A stretch of 64,000 nt of DNA, from assembly GCA_964555285.1 (NCBI GenBank), contig CAZKRM010000005.1, forward strand, positions 62,001 through 126,000. Reading direction: 5' to 3'. Each line of letters opens with the position of its first letter. The first letter of the stretch is position 1. The position numbers and the translations under genes were made by a program. This stretch comes from JBBIQV01 sp964555285. GTDB lineage: Bacteria; Nitrospirota; Nitrospiria; Nitrospirales; Nitrospiraceae. Below the pieces are notes generated by a model. The model saw only the letters and a list, made by a program, of their open reading frames with translations, was not told the origin of the DNA and searched no databases. This document shows, piece by piece, positions 1 through 9,115 of the stretch.

Positions 1-372
1 GCCGAACACGTACGCGCCGGTGCCGTCGAGGCATTGCTTCGACTCGGAGATTCTTCGGCCGTGCTGCTTGCCGCCGATCTGACACGGAGCGCTGATCCGT
101 CCGTTCGAGGAGCCGCCGCACAGGCGTTAGCAGCCACCTCGGATACGAAAGCCCTCCCGATCTTGGAGGCCCTGCTTCGCGATCAACAGCCGCTTCCTCG
201 CCTGATGGCTGCGCGAGCGCTCGGGAAGGTCCCATCTCCAAACGTGCTATCGAGTTTAAAAAAAGGGTTGCAGGACACGGACACAGCTGTCAGGATCGCC
301 TCCGCAGCCAGCGTGCTCCAGGTGCTCGCACGCAACAAGACACCCTCGCGCAGCCGTTCACGCCAACCGTAG
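1..372 (+). CDS. HEAT-repeat protein, C-terminal part (5' truncated)
   Basis: The frame is open from the first base of the window, so only the last 123 residues are present and the true start lies upstream. The sequence shows alternating helical repeats of about 31 residues with HEAT/PBS-lyase-type signatures such as VRGAAAQAL and RLMAARALG, and ends in a basic Ser/Arg tail. Such repeats form curved solenoids for protein-protein contacts; no partner can be named. A second HEAT protein lies close by on the other strand (836-1657). The next gene starts 12 bases after this stop, suggesting one transcript. Confidence 0.8.
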   Translation, partial: AEHVRAGAVEALLRLGDSSAVLLAADLTRSADPSVRGAAAQALAATSDTKALPILEALLRDQQPLPRLMAARALGKVPSPNVLSSLKKGLQDTDTAVRIASAASVLQVLARNKTPSRSRSRQP

Positions 373-384
373 AGGTAGGACCCT

Positions 385-819
385 ATGCTGAAGTTTCTCG
401 GCATCCTGATAGTGACGGCGAGCGCGTTTGCCCTCGGCTACTACCTTGGGCAACGACCCGCCGGGGCGCCCCAACAGATGGTGAAAGATCTCTCACGGAA
501 CGTGATGGACACAGCACTGGGCATCGAGCGGGATCTGAGACGCCGGCAAGGGCTGGTTGACGCCAAGGCCCGGGTGATTCAGGCAAAGTCCGATATGTTC
601 GACAAAAACTTCGGTGAGGCGGCGAAGGAACTAGCCGAAGCGGTGGATTCGCTTGAAAGCGCCACCAAGGGCGGTCGCCAACAGAATCCAACGGCGGCGG
701 TCAAAGAGTTAGCAGGCAAGGTTCGCGAGCTGCGCCTGGAAGTGTCGATGGGAAAGAAAGTGCCCTTGAGCCAACTGGACGAGATTCAGAAGGAGATCGA
801 CACGCTTCTAAACAAGTAA
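385..819 (+). CDS. Membrane-anchored coiled-coil protein, function unknown
   Basis: The product has 144 residues. Residues 3-20 form one hydrophobic N-terminal segment (signal anchor), followed by a charged Lys/Glu/Ala-rich helical region that looks like coiled coil. The ATG has a purine-rich ribosome site (AGGTAGGA) just upstream. It sits 12 bases after the HEAT-repeat gene and converges with the minus-strand HEAT gene ending at 836. I recognise no catalytic motif. The likely topology is a short membrane anchor with a soluble helical domain outside the cytoplasm. Confidence 0.75.
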   Translation: MLKFLGILIVTASAFALGYYLGQRPAGAPQQMVKDLSRNVMDTALGIERDLRRRQGLVDAKARVIQAKSDMFDKNFGEAAKELAEAVDSLESATKGGRQQNPTAAVKELAGKVRELRLEVSMGKKVPLSQLDEIQKEIDTLLNK

Positions 820-835
820 CTGAGGCAGGCTCTGC

Positions 836-1657
836 TTAGGCGTTGGCCGGCTGCTTCTTCCATTTTGCGAGGAGTCGTTCGACGCGCATCCGCACCACCA
901 GATCCGGATCTTTCAAGAGCGGCTTGATGGCATCCCGGCCACGGCCATCGCCGATAGCCTCCAGTGCCGCCGCAGCGGTGAGCCGCGTAAACCAGTCCTG
1001 ATCCGCCAACATATCGATCAACGGGTCGACCGCAGACGAATCCTTGATTTGGCCCAGAGCCAGAACGGCTTGTTTTCTGATGCTCTCATCCTTGTCCTTG
1101 AGGGCTTGGACCAGCCTCGGCACAGCAGGTTCCCCCAACTCAACCAGAGCCTTCGTCGCGTCCTCTCTGAATTCGTCGCTCCGGAGTTGGTGGACGAGTG
1201 GTTCCAAGACCCGCTCGTCCCGAATTTTTCCCAAAGCCAGGATGGCCGTTTTTCTAACGTCCCAATCGCGCAGGAGTTTTAACAGGGCATCGACCGCCGG
1301 CGAGCCCACCTGGCCCAAGGCTTCGACGGCCGCCTCGCGGACTTGCCAATCGCCATCGCGTAGCGCCCTTGCAAGGGGTTCGACACAGCGATCATCCCCC
1401 ATCTCACCAAGAGTGATCACCGCTTCGCGACGGACGACCCAATCCAGGTCTTTGAGGAGATCGATCTGGATGTCAATCTCGTCCTTAACCTGCTCTTCTT
1501 CAAGAACGACGAGCTCAGGTGCGTCCGCAGTGGGCGCATCCAACCCCTGAAGCCCCGCATCCTGCGTGATCTGATCGGACACCTGATCCGTGAGCTCATC
1601 CGTGGCTTGAGATCCGGAGGCCGCCGACTCGTCGCGTTTCTTGGTCTGGTCTTCCAT
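836..1657 (-). CDS. HEAT-repeat protein
   Basis: The product has 273 residues from the ATG at 1657; an in-frame GTG at 1687 would add ten residues, but the ATG gives the more natural acidic N-terminus (MEDQTKK). After a Glu/Asp-rich, probably disordered N-terminus of about 65 residues come roughly six PBS-lyase-type HEAT repeats of about 31 residues. Typical units read DWVVRREAVITLGEMGD and DWQVREAAVEALGQVG. No signal peptide or membrane segment is visible. HEAT solenoids act as binding scaffolds; the target is unknown. The small basic gene at 1726-1935 lies just upstream on the same strand. Confidence 0.85.
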   Translation of the reverse strand: MEDQTKKRDESAASGSQATDELTDQVSDQITQDAGLQGLDAPTADAPELVVLEEEQVKDEIDIQIDLLKDLDWVVRREAVITLGEMGDDRCVEPLARALRDGDWQVREAAVEALGQVGSPAVDALLKLLRDWDVRKTAILALGKIRDERVLEPLVHQLRSDEFREDATKALVELGEPAVPRLVQALKDKDESIRKQAVLALGQIKDSSAVDPLIDMLADQDWFTRLTAAAALEAIGDGRGRDAIKPLLKDPDLVVRMRVERLLAKWKKQPANA

Positions 1658-1725
1658 AATGATCCCGATCCTATCTCGGTGAAACACACCCAGGGTAATA
1701 GTGTTCGCGCACTTGCTGCGCCACG

Positions 1726-1935
1726 CTAGGCTTGCGCAGGCGCTTCGGCCTTCTTGCCGGCAGCATGTTTCTTTCTCAGTGCGAGCGCACGACGCTTCCG
1801 CTGAATCCGTTTCAGGCGCTTACGCAGCTCTCGGAGCGCGTGATCCCCTTTGGGATTGTCATGCCCCGTTTGTTTTTCACCAAGTTTCTTCTTCAGCCGT
1901 GCCTCATCTGACTCCGCAGCCGTTTTCTTTGCCAT
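1726..1935 (-). CDS. Small highly basic protein
   Basis: This 69-residue protein is dominated by Lys, Arg and Ala; its central part has runs such as RELRKRLKRIQRKRR and its tail is Lys/Ala-rich. A GGAG ribosome site precedes the ATG. Such a charge pattern suggests nucleic-acid or ribosome binding, but this is inference from composition only. It lies between rlpA upstream and the HEAT-repeat gene downstream, all on the minus strand. Confidence 0.65.
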   Translation of the reverse strand: MAKKTAAESDEARLKKKLGEKQTGHDNPKGDHALRELRKRLKRIQRKRRALALRKKHAAGKKAEAPAQA

Positions 1936-2054
1936 CCTCTGCCACTCCTCCGTATTGTCGTATTGTGCTCACACGTTTTTACCCAACGGAGGGCTTAGTC
2001 TAGAGGAGAACTTCGTGCAGTGTCAACACGGGATGGAAGCAGAGGAATAGCCGA

Positions 2055-2696
2055 TCAGACCAAGACCAGGGCTGCGACCGTGGTGTAGACCGAATGGTCG
2101 ATGGCCAGAATCGTTGCTACACGTCTCACGCGGCGTTCATGAAGAACATCGGTAGGGGGAAGGCGGATCCCACGGCCCTGCGATGTCCCGTGCTGAACCA
2201 TGGAGCGTGTCGGTTCGTGAGCTCTTTCCAGATGAGAAATCGGGAAATCGCGAAGGACGCTGACGAGGGGTACACCCTCAGGCTGTTCTTCCGAGACTAA
2301 GAAGTTAGGACGGTGATCCCCTATCACCTCGAGTTGGATCACTGAAATGCCCCCATCGACCATATCGAGTTCCGCCGCAGCCGCATACGAAAGGTCCAGA
2401 ATCCGCCCTCGGACATAGGGCCCCCGGTCGTTAATCCGAACCCGTACATGCTTCCCGTTGATGAGATTGACCACCCGGACTACGCTGCCCAAGGGAAGGG
2501 TACGGTGAGCGGCGGTCATGGCTTCCATATCGAATGGTTCGCCGTTGGCTGCGGTCTTCCCATGGAACTCTTCGCCATACCAGGACGCAATACCCCTATC
2601 CTTAATGCCGATATCCAGGTCCGCCTCACCTTTGGGCAAGCATGTGCAAGCGCCCAAGAGTAGATAAGTCATTAATAGTATGAGTGTTCTTTTCAT
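2055..2696 (-). CDS. rlpA: RlpA-like septal lipoprotein (double-psi beta-barrel)
   Basis: From the ATG at 2696 the protein has 213 residues and begins with a lipoprotein signal ending in LLGAC (Cys17 would be lipidated). An upstream in-frame start at 2738 would bury this signal and is rejected. The RlpA double-psi beta-barrel follows at about residues 33-115, with ASWYG (37-41), the His in TAAHRTLPLG and the Asp in NDRGPYVRGR, the residues conserved in RlpA lytic transglycosylases. RlpA enzymes cut denuded glycan strands at division sites. The usual C-terminal SPOR domain is absent; about 95 unrecognised residues follow the barrel. Confidence 0.88.
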   Translation of the reverse strand: MKRTLILLMTYLLLGACTCLPKGEADLDIGIKDRGIASWYGEEFHGKTAANGEPFDMEAMTAAHRTLPLGSVVRVVNLINGKHVRVRINDRGPYVRGRILDLSYAAAAELDMVDGGISVIQLEVIGDHRPNFLVSEEQPEGVPLVSVLRDFPISHLERAHEPTRSMVQHGTSQGRGIRLPPTDVLHERRVRRVATILAIDHSVYTTVAALVLV

Positions 2697-3125
2697 GTTA
2701 GCCGCGAAGGAGCCGCCCAGGGCGTTGAAGGTATCCATGGTTCACAGGGTACTGCGTCCGGTATCCGACAACAATACCGAGGGTGTAGGCGTCTCCCCTA
2801 CCTTTGTACTGAAAATGGGGGTGAACGAGCTCAGCGAGAGGATGATCGAAAAACCAATCGGCTGACTAGGATGTAGTAGGCTTATAAAGGAGGCGCCCGT
2901 GGCTCGTCAAGGTCTTTGATGGGGTCGAATGATTAACTTATTGGATTATTTGAAATAAATTTACAATTTGGAATAGCATGACAGTTGATATTTTCTTTCC
3001 TCATAGCATCAGACAAGGCAAGGATGATGCAGGAAGACGTACCTGAAAATTCTCGAAAGGTTATCGGAAACGAACGGATTTTCCATCCGCCCTCGTGCCT
3101 ACTAGAAACCTCCCGAAGTTCTTTT
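2697..3125. other. Intergenic region without a supportable gene
   Basis: I see no ORF here with a ribosome site and plausible composition. The stretch is AT-richer than its surroundings, especially around 2935-3000. It contains a weak inverted repeat (GTAGG/CCTAC near 2785-2800) and should hold the promoter for the minus-strand rlpA gene. Confidence 0.5.
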
Positions 3126-3473
3126 CTACCGAACCACAATTCTCTTCGCCGCCAGCCCGTCCCGATTCTTGACATACGTAATGACCACTGATTCGCCAAC
3201 CTTCAATGAAGACAAACCCACAACTTTTTTCCCCTTCGTAATGGGGACATCCTGTCCGACAGTGGCCCCGACGATCATATCGTTCCTCTTACCGATCCTG
3301 CTTTTGACCACGATCACGTGAGGTGTTTCGCTGGTATTGACCGCGACGACTTCGCCCGTGACCCTGTGCACGGTGCCATCAGCTCCGAAACCTGGCGGGG
3401 GCACCAGCGCTGTGACGCTGAGAGCGAGCGCGACAGTCATCGGTGCAATGAAAGATTGGACGATTCTCTTCAT
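3126..3473 (-). CDS. Small exported protein, possible metal- or ligand-binding beta domain
   Basis: The product has 115 residues with a clear Sec signal peptide (positive MKR, hydrophobic core, probable cleavage after GFGA near residue 31). A beta-rich domain of about 80 residues follows, with alternating hydrophobic strands (GEVVAVNTSETPHVIVVKSR) and a Gly/Lys-rich turn. The layout resembles small OB-like or DUF5666-type periplasmic domains, but I cannot assign a family. A GGAGGG ribosome site precedes the ATG. Confidence 0.75.
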   Translation of the reverse strand: MKRIVQSFIAPMTVALALSVTALVPPPGFGADGTVHRVTGEVVAVNTSETPHVIVVKSRIGKRNDMIVGATVGQDVPITKGKKVVGLSSLKVGESVVITYVKNRDGLAAKRIVVR

Positions 3474-3610
3474 AGGCTTCCCTCCACTGGACTCGGACGC
3501 ATGAGCCCCCGTCCAAGCGTTGCAACTCTAGCAGCTTGATTTTTTTGTGTAAAGGATCGCACGACACCCCCGTGCGACAGCACGATCAACACTGACGGCC
3601 CCCACTTCTC

Positions 3611-3639
3611 TTGACTGCCTTTGTTCCTCTGAGTATGAT
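3611..3639 (+). promoter_or_regulatory. Sigma70-type promoter of the ABC transporter operon
   Basis: TTGACT (3611-3616) and TATGAT (3634-3639) are separated by exactly 17 bases, close to the sigma70 consensus. The expected transcript start is near 3646, about 75 bases before the ABC ATPase ATG at 3721. The first ten bases, TTGACTGCCT, recur at the promoter in front of 35995. Confidence 0.6.
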
Positions 3640-3720
3640 GCGCGCGTGATTTACTGCTAGAGGAAGGTTGCGGGTCCAACCACCGGCAGCCCCAGTCCGC
3701 TTCTTACTGATCACACATTC

Positions 3721-4725
3721 ATGATCGACGTTCAGAACATTACCAAACGGTACGGGCACCTTACGGCCATCGACGGGGTCTCATTCAAGGTCGACAAGGG
3801 AGAGGTCCTTGCCTTCTTGGGCCCGAACGGGGCCGGCAAAACAACCACTATGCGGATCCTGACCTGCTTCATGCCGGCTACCGAGGGTACGGCGCGGGTC
3901 GCCGGGTACGACTGTGCGGACCAACCGACCGAGGTGAAGCGCCGAATCGGGTACTTGCCGGAAACCCCGCCGGTCTACCAGGAACTGACCGTCACCGAGT
4001 ACCTGACCTTTGCCGGCCGACTTCACGGAATGAACGGAACGAGCCTGGCAACGGGGATGGACAGAGTCATCGAGCGACTGTCTCTCGGCGACGTCCGCCG
4101 GCGACTCATTGGGAATCTCTCCCGCGGGTACCGCCAGCGCGTCGGGTTGGCCCAAGCGCTCCTGCACGATCCCCCGGTGCTCATCCTGGACGAACCCACC
4201 GTAGGCCTCGATCCGAAACAGATCATAGAAATTCGCGAGCTGATTAAGAGCTTGGCCGGGTCACATTCTGTCATCTTGAGCACCCATATTCTCCCGGAGG
4301 CCACCGCCGTCTGCCAGCGCGTCGTGATCATCAGCGGGGGGCGGATCGTGGCAGAGGACACCCCCGAGCAGCTGTCTGCGCGGCTTCGGCATTCCGAGAA
4401 AATCAGCCTGACGCTCCGAATACCCCCTCCGGATTGCACAGACCGGCTCTGTCAGTTGCCGGGTATCCTGAACGCCTTTCCTTCCAGTGAGGCGGGAACC
4501 TTCCTGGTCGAGTGCCGACTCGGCCGAGACATGCGGGAGGAGATCGCCCGGTATGCCGTGGGGCAGGAATGGGGGCTTCTCGAGCTCAAAACCATCACCA
4601 TGACGCTGGAAGACGTGTTCCTCAAGCTGACACAACACGAGGAAGGTCTCGATCACAACGGCGCGACGGAACAGCTATCTAAGAACGCCGACACCCCGAT
4701 ATCCTCAACCGAATCCACCACCTAG
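3721..4725 (+). CDS. ABC transporter ATPase, GldA-type
   Basis: This 334-residue ATPase energises the permease encoded next. Walker A is GPNGAGKTT (about 34-42), the signature is LSRGYRQRVGLAQAL, Walker B is VLILDEP, and the H-loop is STHILPEA. The C-terminal extension of about 100 residues is typical of GldA/NatA-like exporters. It heads a tight operon with an ABC-2 permease, a GldG-like protein and a DUF4340 protein, an arrangement known from gliding-motility and related envelope systems. In bacteria that do not glide the substrate is unknown. The GldA label is by homology of architecture, not evidence of motility. Confidence 0.93.
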   Translation: MIDVQNITKRYGHLTAIDGVSFKVDKGEVLAFLGPNGAGKTTTMRILTCFMPATEGTARVAGYDCADQPTEVKRRIGYLPETPPVYQELTVTEYLTFAGRLHGMNGTSLATGMDRVIERLSLGDVRRRLIGNLSRGYRQRVGLAQALLHDPPVLILDEPTVGLDPKQIIEIRELIKSLAGSHSVILSTHILPEATAVCQRVVIISGGRIVAEDTPEQLSARLRHSEKISLTLRIPPPDCTDRLCQLPGILNAFPSSEAGTFLVECRLGRDMREEIARYAVGQEWGLLELKTITMTLEDVFLKLTQHEEGLDHNGATEQLSKNADTPISSTESTT

Positions 4726-4739
4726 CGAGAAGAACACGC

Positions 4740-5510
4740 ATGGCACCCGTCTACACGATCGTCGCCAAAGAGTTGCGCTCCTCCTTCGTATCCCCCGTCG
4801 TGTACGTCGTCGGGGCGGTCTTTCTGTCGATCTTCGGTGTGCTGTCGTACCTCGCCGTGCTGAACGCCGGCAATCAAGCCATCCGATTCATGCAGATTCA
4901 GGGAGCCACCGCCCAGATCAACCTGAACGACCTGGTGTTCCGCCCGACGTTCTACAGCCTCGCCATCGTGCTCCTGCTGATCTTGCCGATCCTGACCATG
5001 CGGCTCTTTGCCGAGGAACGCAAATTGCGCACCTTTGAACTGCTCATGACCTCGCCTGTCGGCATCAACGAAATCGTTGTGGGAAAGTTCCTCAGCGTCT
5101 ACCTTGTCTTCCTGGCACTGCTGACCTTGACCGGCTTTGTGCCCCTCACCTTGAATGCCTACAGCAGTTTCGACTGGAACCCGGTCCTCACCGGGTACCT
5201 CGGCCTCGCCCTCATGGGCGCCCTGTTTCTCGCAACAGGGGTCTTTGCCTCCGCCCTGACCGAGAACCAGATCGTGGCGGCGTTCCTGAGCTTCGGCCTG
5301 CTGATCCTCCTGTGGTTGTTGGGCGCGCTCGGCTCCGTGCTGGGCGAGACGGCGAGCGGACATTTCTTCTCCTACCTCTCGTTCATCGAGCACTACGACC
5401 ACCTGGTGCGGGGACTGATCGACACCACAGATCTCGTCTATTACGTCAGCGGAATGGTGCTGATGTTGTTCCTCGCCCACCGTGTGGTGGAGTCGACCCG
5501 ATGGAAGTAG
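4740..5510 (+). CDS. ABC-2 type permease, GldF-like
   Basis: The product has 256 residues with about six hydrophobic membrane segments and the cytoplasmic motif FAEERKLRTFELLMTSPV between the early helices, which is characteristic of GldF/NosY-type ABC-2 permeases. It starts 14 bases after the ATPase stop and its last ten bases overlap the start of the GldG-like gene (ATG at 5501), so the three are probably translationally coupled. It should form the membrane channel partner of the ATPase at 3721. Confidence 0.92.
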   Translation: MAPVYTIVAKELRSSFVSPVVYVVGAVFLSIFGVLSYLAVLNAGNQAIRFMQIQGATAQINLNDLVFRPTFYSLAIVLLLILPILTMRLFAEERKLRTFELLMTSPVGINEIVVGKFLSVYLVFLALLTLTGFVPLTLNAYSSFDWNPVLTGYLGLALMGALFLATGVFASALTENQIVAAFLSFGLLILLWLLGALGSVLGETASGHFFSYLSFIEHYDHLVRGLIDTTDLVYYVSGMVLMLFLAHRVVESTRWK

Positions 5511-7030
5511 CCCGCACCATATTCCCTATCGGCATCGTCGGCGCCGCGCTGGCCGTCGGCGGGGTGATCGCATACAGCCTCGCCCCGGACACATTGTGGC
5601 TCGCCACCCTGTGCGAAGGCCTGGCGTTAGTCTGCCTGATCATCTTCTTTGTGATCCACTTCGAAGCCCTCAAAGCGTTTTCTGTCCGGCGTTCGACTCG
5701 CTTGGGCGCGAACAGCTTGCTGATGGTCGTCCTCTTCGCAGGTATCGTATCGATCGTGAATTTCCTCGGCGCGCGGCACTCCCAGCGCTGGGACCTCTCG
5801 GAGACCCAGCACTTCACGCTCGCGCCGCAAACCCATCGTGTGCTGCGGGGTCTGACCCGCGACGTCAAGATCACCGTGTTCGCACAAGACCGGAGTCAGG
5901 CCTTCACTACCTATCGCGACCTGTTGGACACCTACCGCCAAGCCACGAACAAGATCGCGGTGCAGTTTGTGGATCCGGAACGGCAGCCCAACATCGCGCG
6001 CGAGTACGGTATCACGCGGATCGATACCGCCGTCCTGGAAAGCGGCCCGCAGACCGTCCGGGTCAACGCGCCGTCTGAAGTGGAGCTCACCGGCGCGCTC
6101 ATCCGCGTCTCCAAAGAAACCAAGAAACGTGTCATCTTCCTCGATGGACACGGCGAACGCAGCGTCGAGGATCGCGAGCGAGGCGGTTTCGCCCTGGCCA
6201 AAGAGGCGCTCATCAAGCAGGGCTACGACGTCGGCACGGTGACGCTCCTCCAAGAGTCTGCCGTACCCGACCACACATCCGTCCTGGTCGTGGCCGGTCC
6301 ACGCCGCCCAGTCACCGCGGAAGAGAAAGAGCGGATTCACAGCTACGTCGCCAACGGCGGCCACGTGCTGATTCTCGTCGACCCCGATACGCACACGGCA
6401 TTGGAAGACCTGCTCAAACGGTGGGGCGTGGAAGTCGGGCCAGGCGTGCTGGTGGACTTACAAGATCGGTTGGCGCAGGGCGATCTCACAGCGCTGCTGG
6501 TGCGCACGTTTACGGAGCATGAAATTACGCAGGACCTCACGTCGGCCGTCCTCTTTCCCCTTGCCCAGCACATCACCTTCCAGGAAGAGTCGGCGAAGGA
6601 ATGGGACTATGTGCCGCTCGCCCGCACCTCTCCCCGCAGCTGGGCGGAAACGGACATGAAGGGCCGCGTGGTCGGGTACAGTGAAAAGGAAGACGTGCAG
6701 GGCCCCTTGACGTTGGCAGCCGCGCTCACCCCGAAGAAAGCGCCGGAAGAAGGCACACCGCGTCCTGCGGTCGTCGTGGTGGGCAACTCGACGTTTGCCG
6801 GCAACGCCTACCTCAACTTTCCAGGCAACACGGACTTTTTCCTCCACATCGCTGGATGGCTCGCGGAAGAGCGGGACCTGATCTCGATTGTCCCCAAAGA
6901 ACCCGCGCTCCGGCCCTTTATGCCGAATCCCGTCCAAGACCGCGTGTTGCTCTACGTCCAAGTCCTCTTCCTCCCCGCCGTGACGTTTGTCTGGGGCATG
7001 CTCGTCTGGCGGAAACGGCGGCGCCTCTAA
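5501..7030 (+). CDS. GldG-like ABC transporter auxiliary protein
   Basis: The ATG at 5501 overlaps the permease gene by ten bases and gives 509 residues; longer ORF extensions upstream lie over the permease and are artefacts. Three hydrophobic segments occupy about residues 5-100, followed by a large extracytoplasmic domain of the GldG/ABC_transp_aux type (FLDGHGERS, GGHVLILVDPD) and a C-terminal membrane helix before a basic WRKRRRL tail. In Gld systems this subunit works with the ATPase and permease at the inner membrane. Confidence 0.9.
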   Translation: MEVARTIFPIGIVGAALAVGGVIAYSLAPDTLWLATLCEGLALVCLIIFFVIHFEALKAFSVRRSTRLGANSLLMVVLFAGIVSIVNFLGARHSQRWDLSETQHFTLAPQTHRVLRGLTRDVKITVFAQDRSQAFTTYRDLLDTYRQATNKIAVQFVDPERQPNIAREYGITRIDTAVLESGPQTVRVNAPSEVELTGALIRVSKETKKRVIFLDGHGERSVEDRERGGFALAKEALIKQGYDVGTVTLLQESAVPDHTSVLVVAGPRRPVTAEEKERIHSYVANGGHVLILVDPDTHTALEDLLKRWGVEVGPGVLVDLQDRLAQGDLTALLVRTFTEHEITQDLTSAVLFPLAQHITFQEESAKEWDYVPLARTSPRSWAETDMKGRVVGYSEKEDVQGPLTLAAALTPKKAPEEGTPRPAVVVVGNSTFAGNAYLNFPGNTDFFLHIAGWLAEERDLISIVPKEPALRPFMPNPVQDRVLLYVQVLFLPAVTFVWGMLVWRKRRRL

Positions 7031-7035
7031 CCCGT

Positions 7036-8418
7036 ATGATGCGACATTGGCCAACGTGGCTCATGGCCGTCGTCCTGGCCGGACTGGGGGCCTACCTCTA
7101 TTACATCGAGATCCCTACCCAGCGCACCGAAGAACAGACCAAGGTCCGGCAGGCAAAGGTGCTTCCGTTCGAGGAACAGGACATCACCGGTCTCACCGTG
7201 AACGCCAACGGCCAGACCATCGTGCTGGCGCCAGGAAGCGCCCACGGCTGGAGTATCACGGCTCCATTGAAGACCGATGCCGACCCGCGTGAAGTGCAGG
7301 CCCTGATCCGCGCATTGGTGACAGGAACAATCACGCGCGTCGTGGAGGAACAGGCCACCGCCCTGGCGCCGTTCGGTCTTGAGACACCCTCTGCGCACAT
7401 CACGGTAGCCGCCGGGGCACGGCAAGAAACTTTCTCCATCGGCGACATCGGACCGCTCTCTTCCACCCTGTACGTCTTGCGGGAATCGGACCACAAGATT
7501 CTTCTGACAGACCTGGCGCCGAAGGACGTCCTGAACAAGACCTTGATGACATTCCGTCGCAAGGAGATCCTCCGGCTCGAGCAGGGAGAGATCGACCGGA
7601 TCAGGCTCACCTATCCCACCACGGAAATCGTGCTCTACGGAATAGACGAGAAGCCGAAACGAAAATGGAAGATTCGTTACCCGATTGAAGCCGAGGCGGA
7701 TCAGACCGCAGTTCGGGCACTCATATTCCGGCTCGAGGACCTGAAAGCGATGGGCATCATCGATCCCGGCCCCGAGCGGGAAGCCACCGCGAAAAAGCTC
7801 ACGGTTCCAAACGTCAAGGTGACCATCCATGCCGGCGGCGTCGATCAAGTCGTGAAGCTCTACCAGCCCGACCCGTCAACCGGCGAAGCCTTTGCCGAGA
7901 CGAAACCGGACGCGCCGCTCTATCGGATCAATCCCACGGTCATCAGAGATTTGACGAAGGAGCTCTTCACCCTTCAAGACAAGCGCTTGCTCGGCATCGA
8001 GTTCGCAGAGATCGCGTTGCTCTCGGTCAAGACGCGAGACGATCACTACGTCCTGATTCATGAACACAACGAGTGGGTGATCGAGGACCAGCCGACGGAA
8101 AAGATCAACCAGGAAACGGCGGATCTCTTCGTCAGTCGAGTCGTGAACCTCCCTGCCGAGGAGCGAGTCATCAAGCACGCCGCCCCGCTCGCGCCGTACG
8201 GGTTGGTGGCGCCGGCCGCAGAATTCGTTGCAACCGGACGCGACGGCAAGGTCGGAGGCAAACTCGCCTTGGGCAACCAGGTGGGCGGCTTGGTCTACGC
8301 CACGGGCCTGCGGCTACAGGGTCTCTATCAGGCTCGGTCAGATATCCTTTTGCAGATTCCCACCAAGCGAGACCTCTTAGCAACATCGTCGGGGAAAAGT
8401 ACGCCGTCAACCCAGTGA
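7036..8418 (+). CDS. DUF4340-domain membrane-anchored protein
   Basis: Translation probably begins at the ATG at 7036, five bases after the GldG-like stop, giving 460 residues; an immediately following ATG at 7039 is equivalent. An N-terminal anchor (about residues 6-24) is followed by a long extracytoplasmic region with two to three copies of the DUF4340 beta unit (for example APFGLETPSAHITV near 115-128 and a similar APYGLVAPAAEFVA late in the protein). DUF4340 proteins regularly close Gld-type ABC operons. Their role is unknown. Confidence 0.9.
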   Translation: MMRHWPTWLMAVVLAGLGAYLYYIEIPTQRTEEQTKVRQAKVLPFEEQDITGLTVNANGQTIVLAPGSAHGWSITAPLKTDADPREVQALIRALVTGTITRVVEEQATALAPFGLETPSAHITVAAGARQETFSIGDIGPLSSTLYVLRESDHKILLTDLAPKDVLNKTLMTFRRKEILRLEQGEIDRIRLTYPTTEIVLYGIDEKPKRKWKIRYPIEAEADQTAVRALIFRLEDLKAMGIIDPGPEREATAKKLTVPNVKVTIHAGGVDQVVKLYQPDPSTGEAFAETKPDAPLYRINPTVIRDLTKELFTLQDKRLLGIEFAEIALLSVKTRDDHYVLIHEHNEWVIEDQPTEKINQETADLFVSRVVNLPAEERVIKHAAPLAPYGLVAPAAEFVATGRDGKVGGKLALGNQVGGLVYATGLRLQGLYQARSDILLQIPTKRDLLATSSGKSTPSTQ

Positions 8419-8540
8419 CGGCCGTCTCCGATGTGAACACGACCCCTGCTTGACTCCGTGGCATAATAGATGGCACAAAGTACCGACACTGAAGCTTCTG
8501 ACGGCACCAAGTCTGTATAAGTTAATGACACACCAACATT

Positions 8541-8617
8541 GCCCCCGTAGCTCAGTTGGATAGAGCAGCGGTTTCCTAAACCGCGGGTCGCACGTTCAAT
8601 TCGTGTCGGGGGCACCA
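8541..8617 (+). tRNA. tRNA-Arg (anticodon CCU)
   Basis: A complete cloverleaf is visible: acceptor GCCCCCG/CGGGGGC, D arm GCTC...GAGC, anticodon stem GCGGT/ACCGC around loop TTCCTAA (anticodon CCT), T arm with TTCAATT, and an encoded CCA at 8615-8617. It reads AGG codons. A TATAAG box lies about 20 bases upstream without a convincing -35. The trailer starts AAACC like those of the other two tRNAs in the window. Confidence 0.96.
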
Positions 8618-8910
8618 AACCAAGCTTGCTCGACCGGGAGCCTCATTCATAATGAAGGCGACGGGATCACTCCATCATTCAGTCTCGATTCGTGCTTGCT
8701 CTCCAACTTGCCCCGACTCGGCCCTTCGATTAAATGGGCTGGAATAGTTCATGCCTCTCGCTCTACCCTCTGTCCCTTCAGCTTCCTCCTCATAAGTCTG
8801 TGGGTTCACAGGCCCGTGCACCTTTTGCGGTACTCCCTTCAGGGAATACCACCCGATAGGTTGCAGGGGTATTCTTGAGTTCAACAGCACGTAGGCTTGG
8901 AGGGGTTGCC
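8618..8910. other. Intergenic region after tRNA-Arg
   Basis: No supportable gene. The start holds the tRNA trailer with a short AGC-TT-GCT hairpin and a near-palindrome around 8639-8658 (GCCTCATT...AATGAAGGC). The end holds the GGAGGGG ribosome site of the gene at 8911. Confidence 0.5.
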
Positions 8911-9084
8911 ATGCTGAGCCTGATCGAATTTCTGGGGATTATTGCAGTCGCCGGTGGCTGCGCGTTTCTGGCCGTACGGCTCATTGAAATGATTCGGCAA
9001 CATCGTTCATTCCAGATGGCGGCGAAGATGCGGGTTCAAGGTTTACTGCTTCCGAGAACCCCGCGTCTCTGGGAGAAACTCTAA
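8911..9084 (+). CDS. Small single-pass membrane protein
   Basis: A strong GGAGGGG ribosome site is followed by ATG at 8911, giving 57 residues. One hydrophobic helix (about residues 4-26) is followed by a basic segment (RLIEMIRQHRSFQ), predicting a cytoplasmic tail. The next gene (PilZ) starts 31 bases downstream, suggesting co-transcription. No known family is recognised. Confidence 0.6.
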   Translation: MLSLIEFLGIIAVAGGCAFLAVRLIEMIRQHRSFQMAAKMRVQGLLLPRTPRLWEKL

Positions 9085-9115
9085 CAGCGGACACTGAACA
9101 CCAGGGGGGTTATCC

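Noticed and set aside
2933..3199. 88-residue minus-strand frame in the 2.7-3.1 kb gap
   Set aside because: It overlaps the exported-protein gene at 3126 in another frame and has no ribosome site or recognisable features.
8603..8878. Plus-strand frame beginning inside tRNA-Arg
   Set aside because: It starts within the tRNA and lacks a ribosome site; composition is not protein-like.
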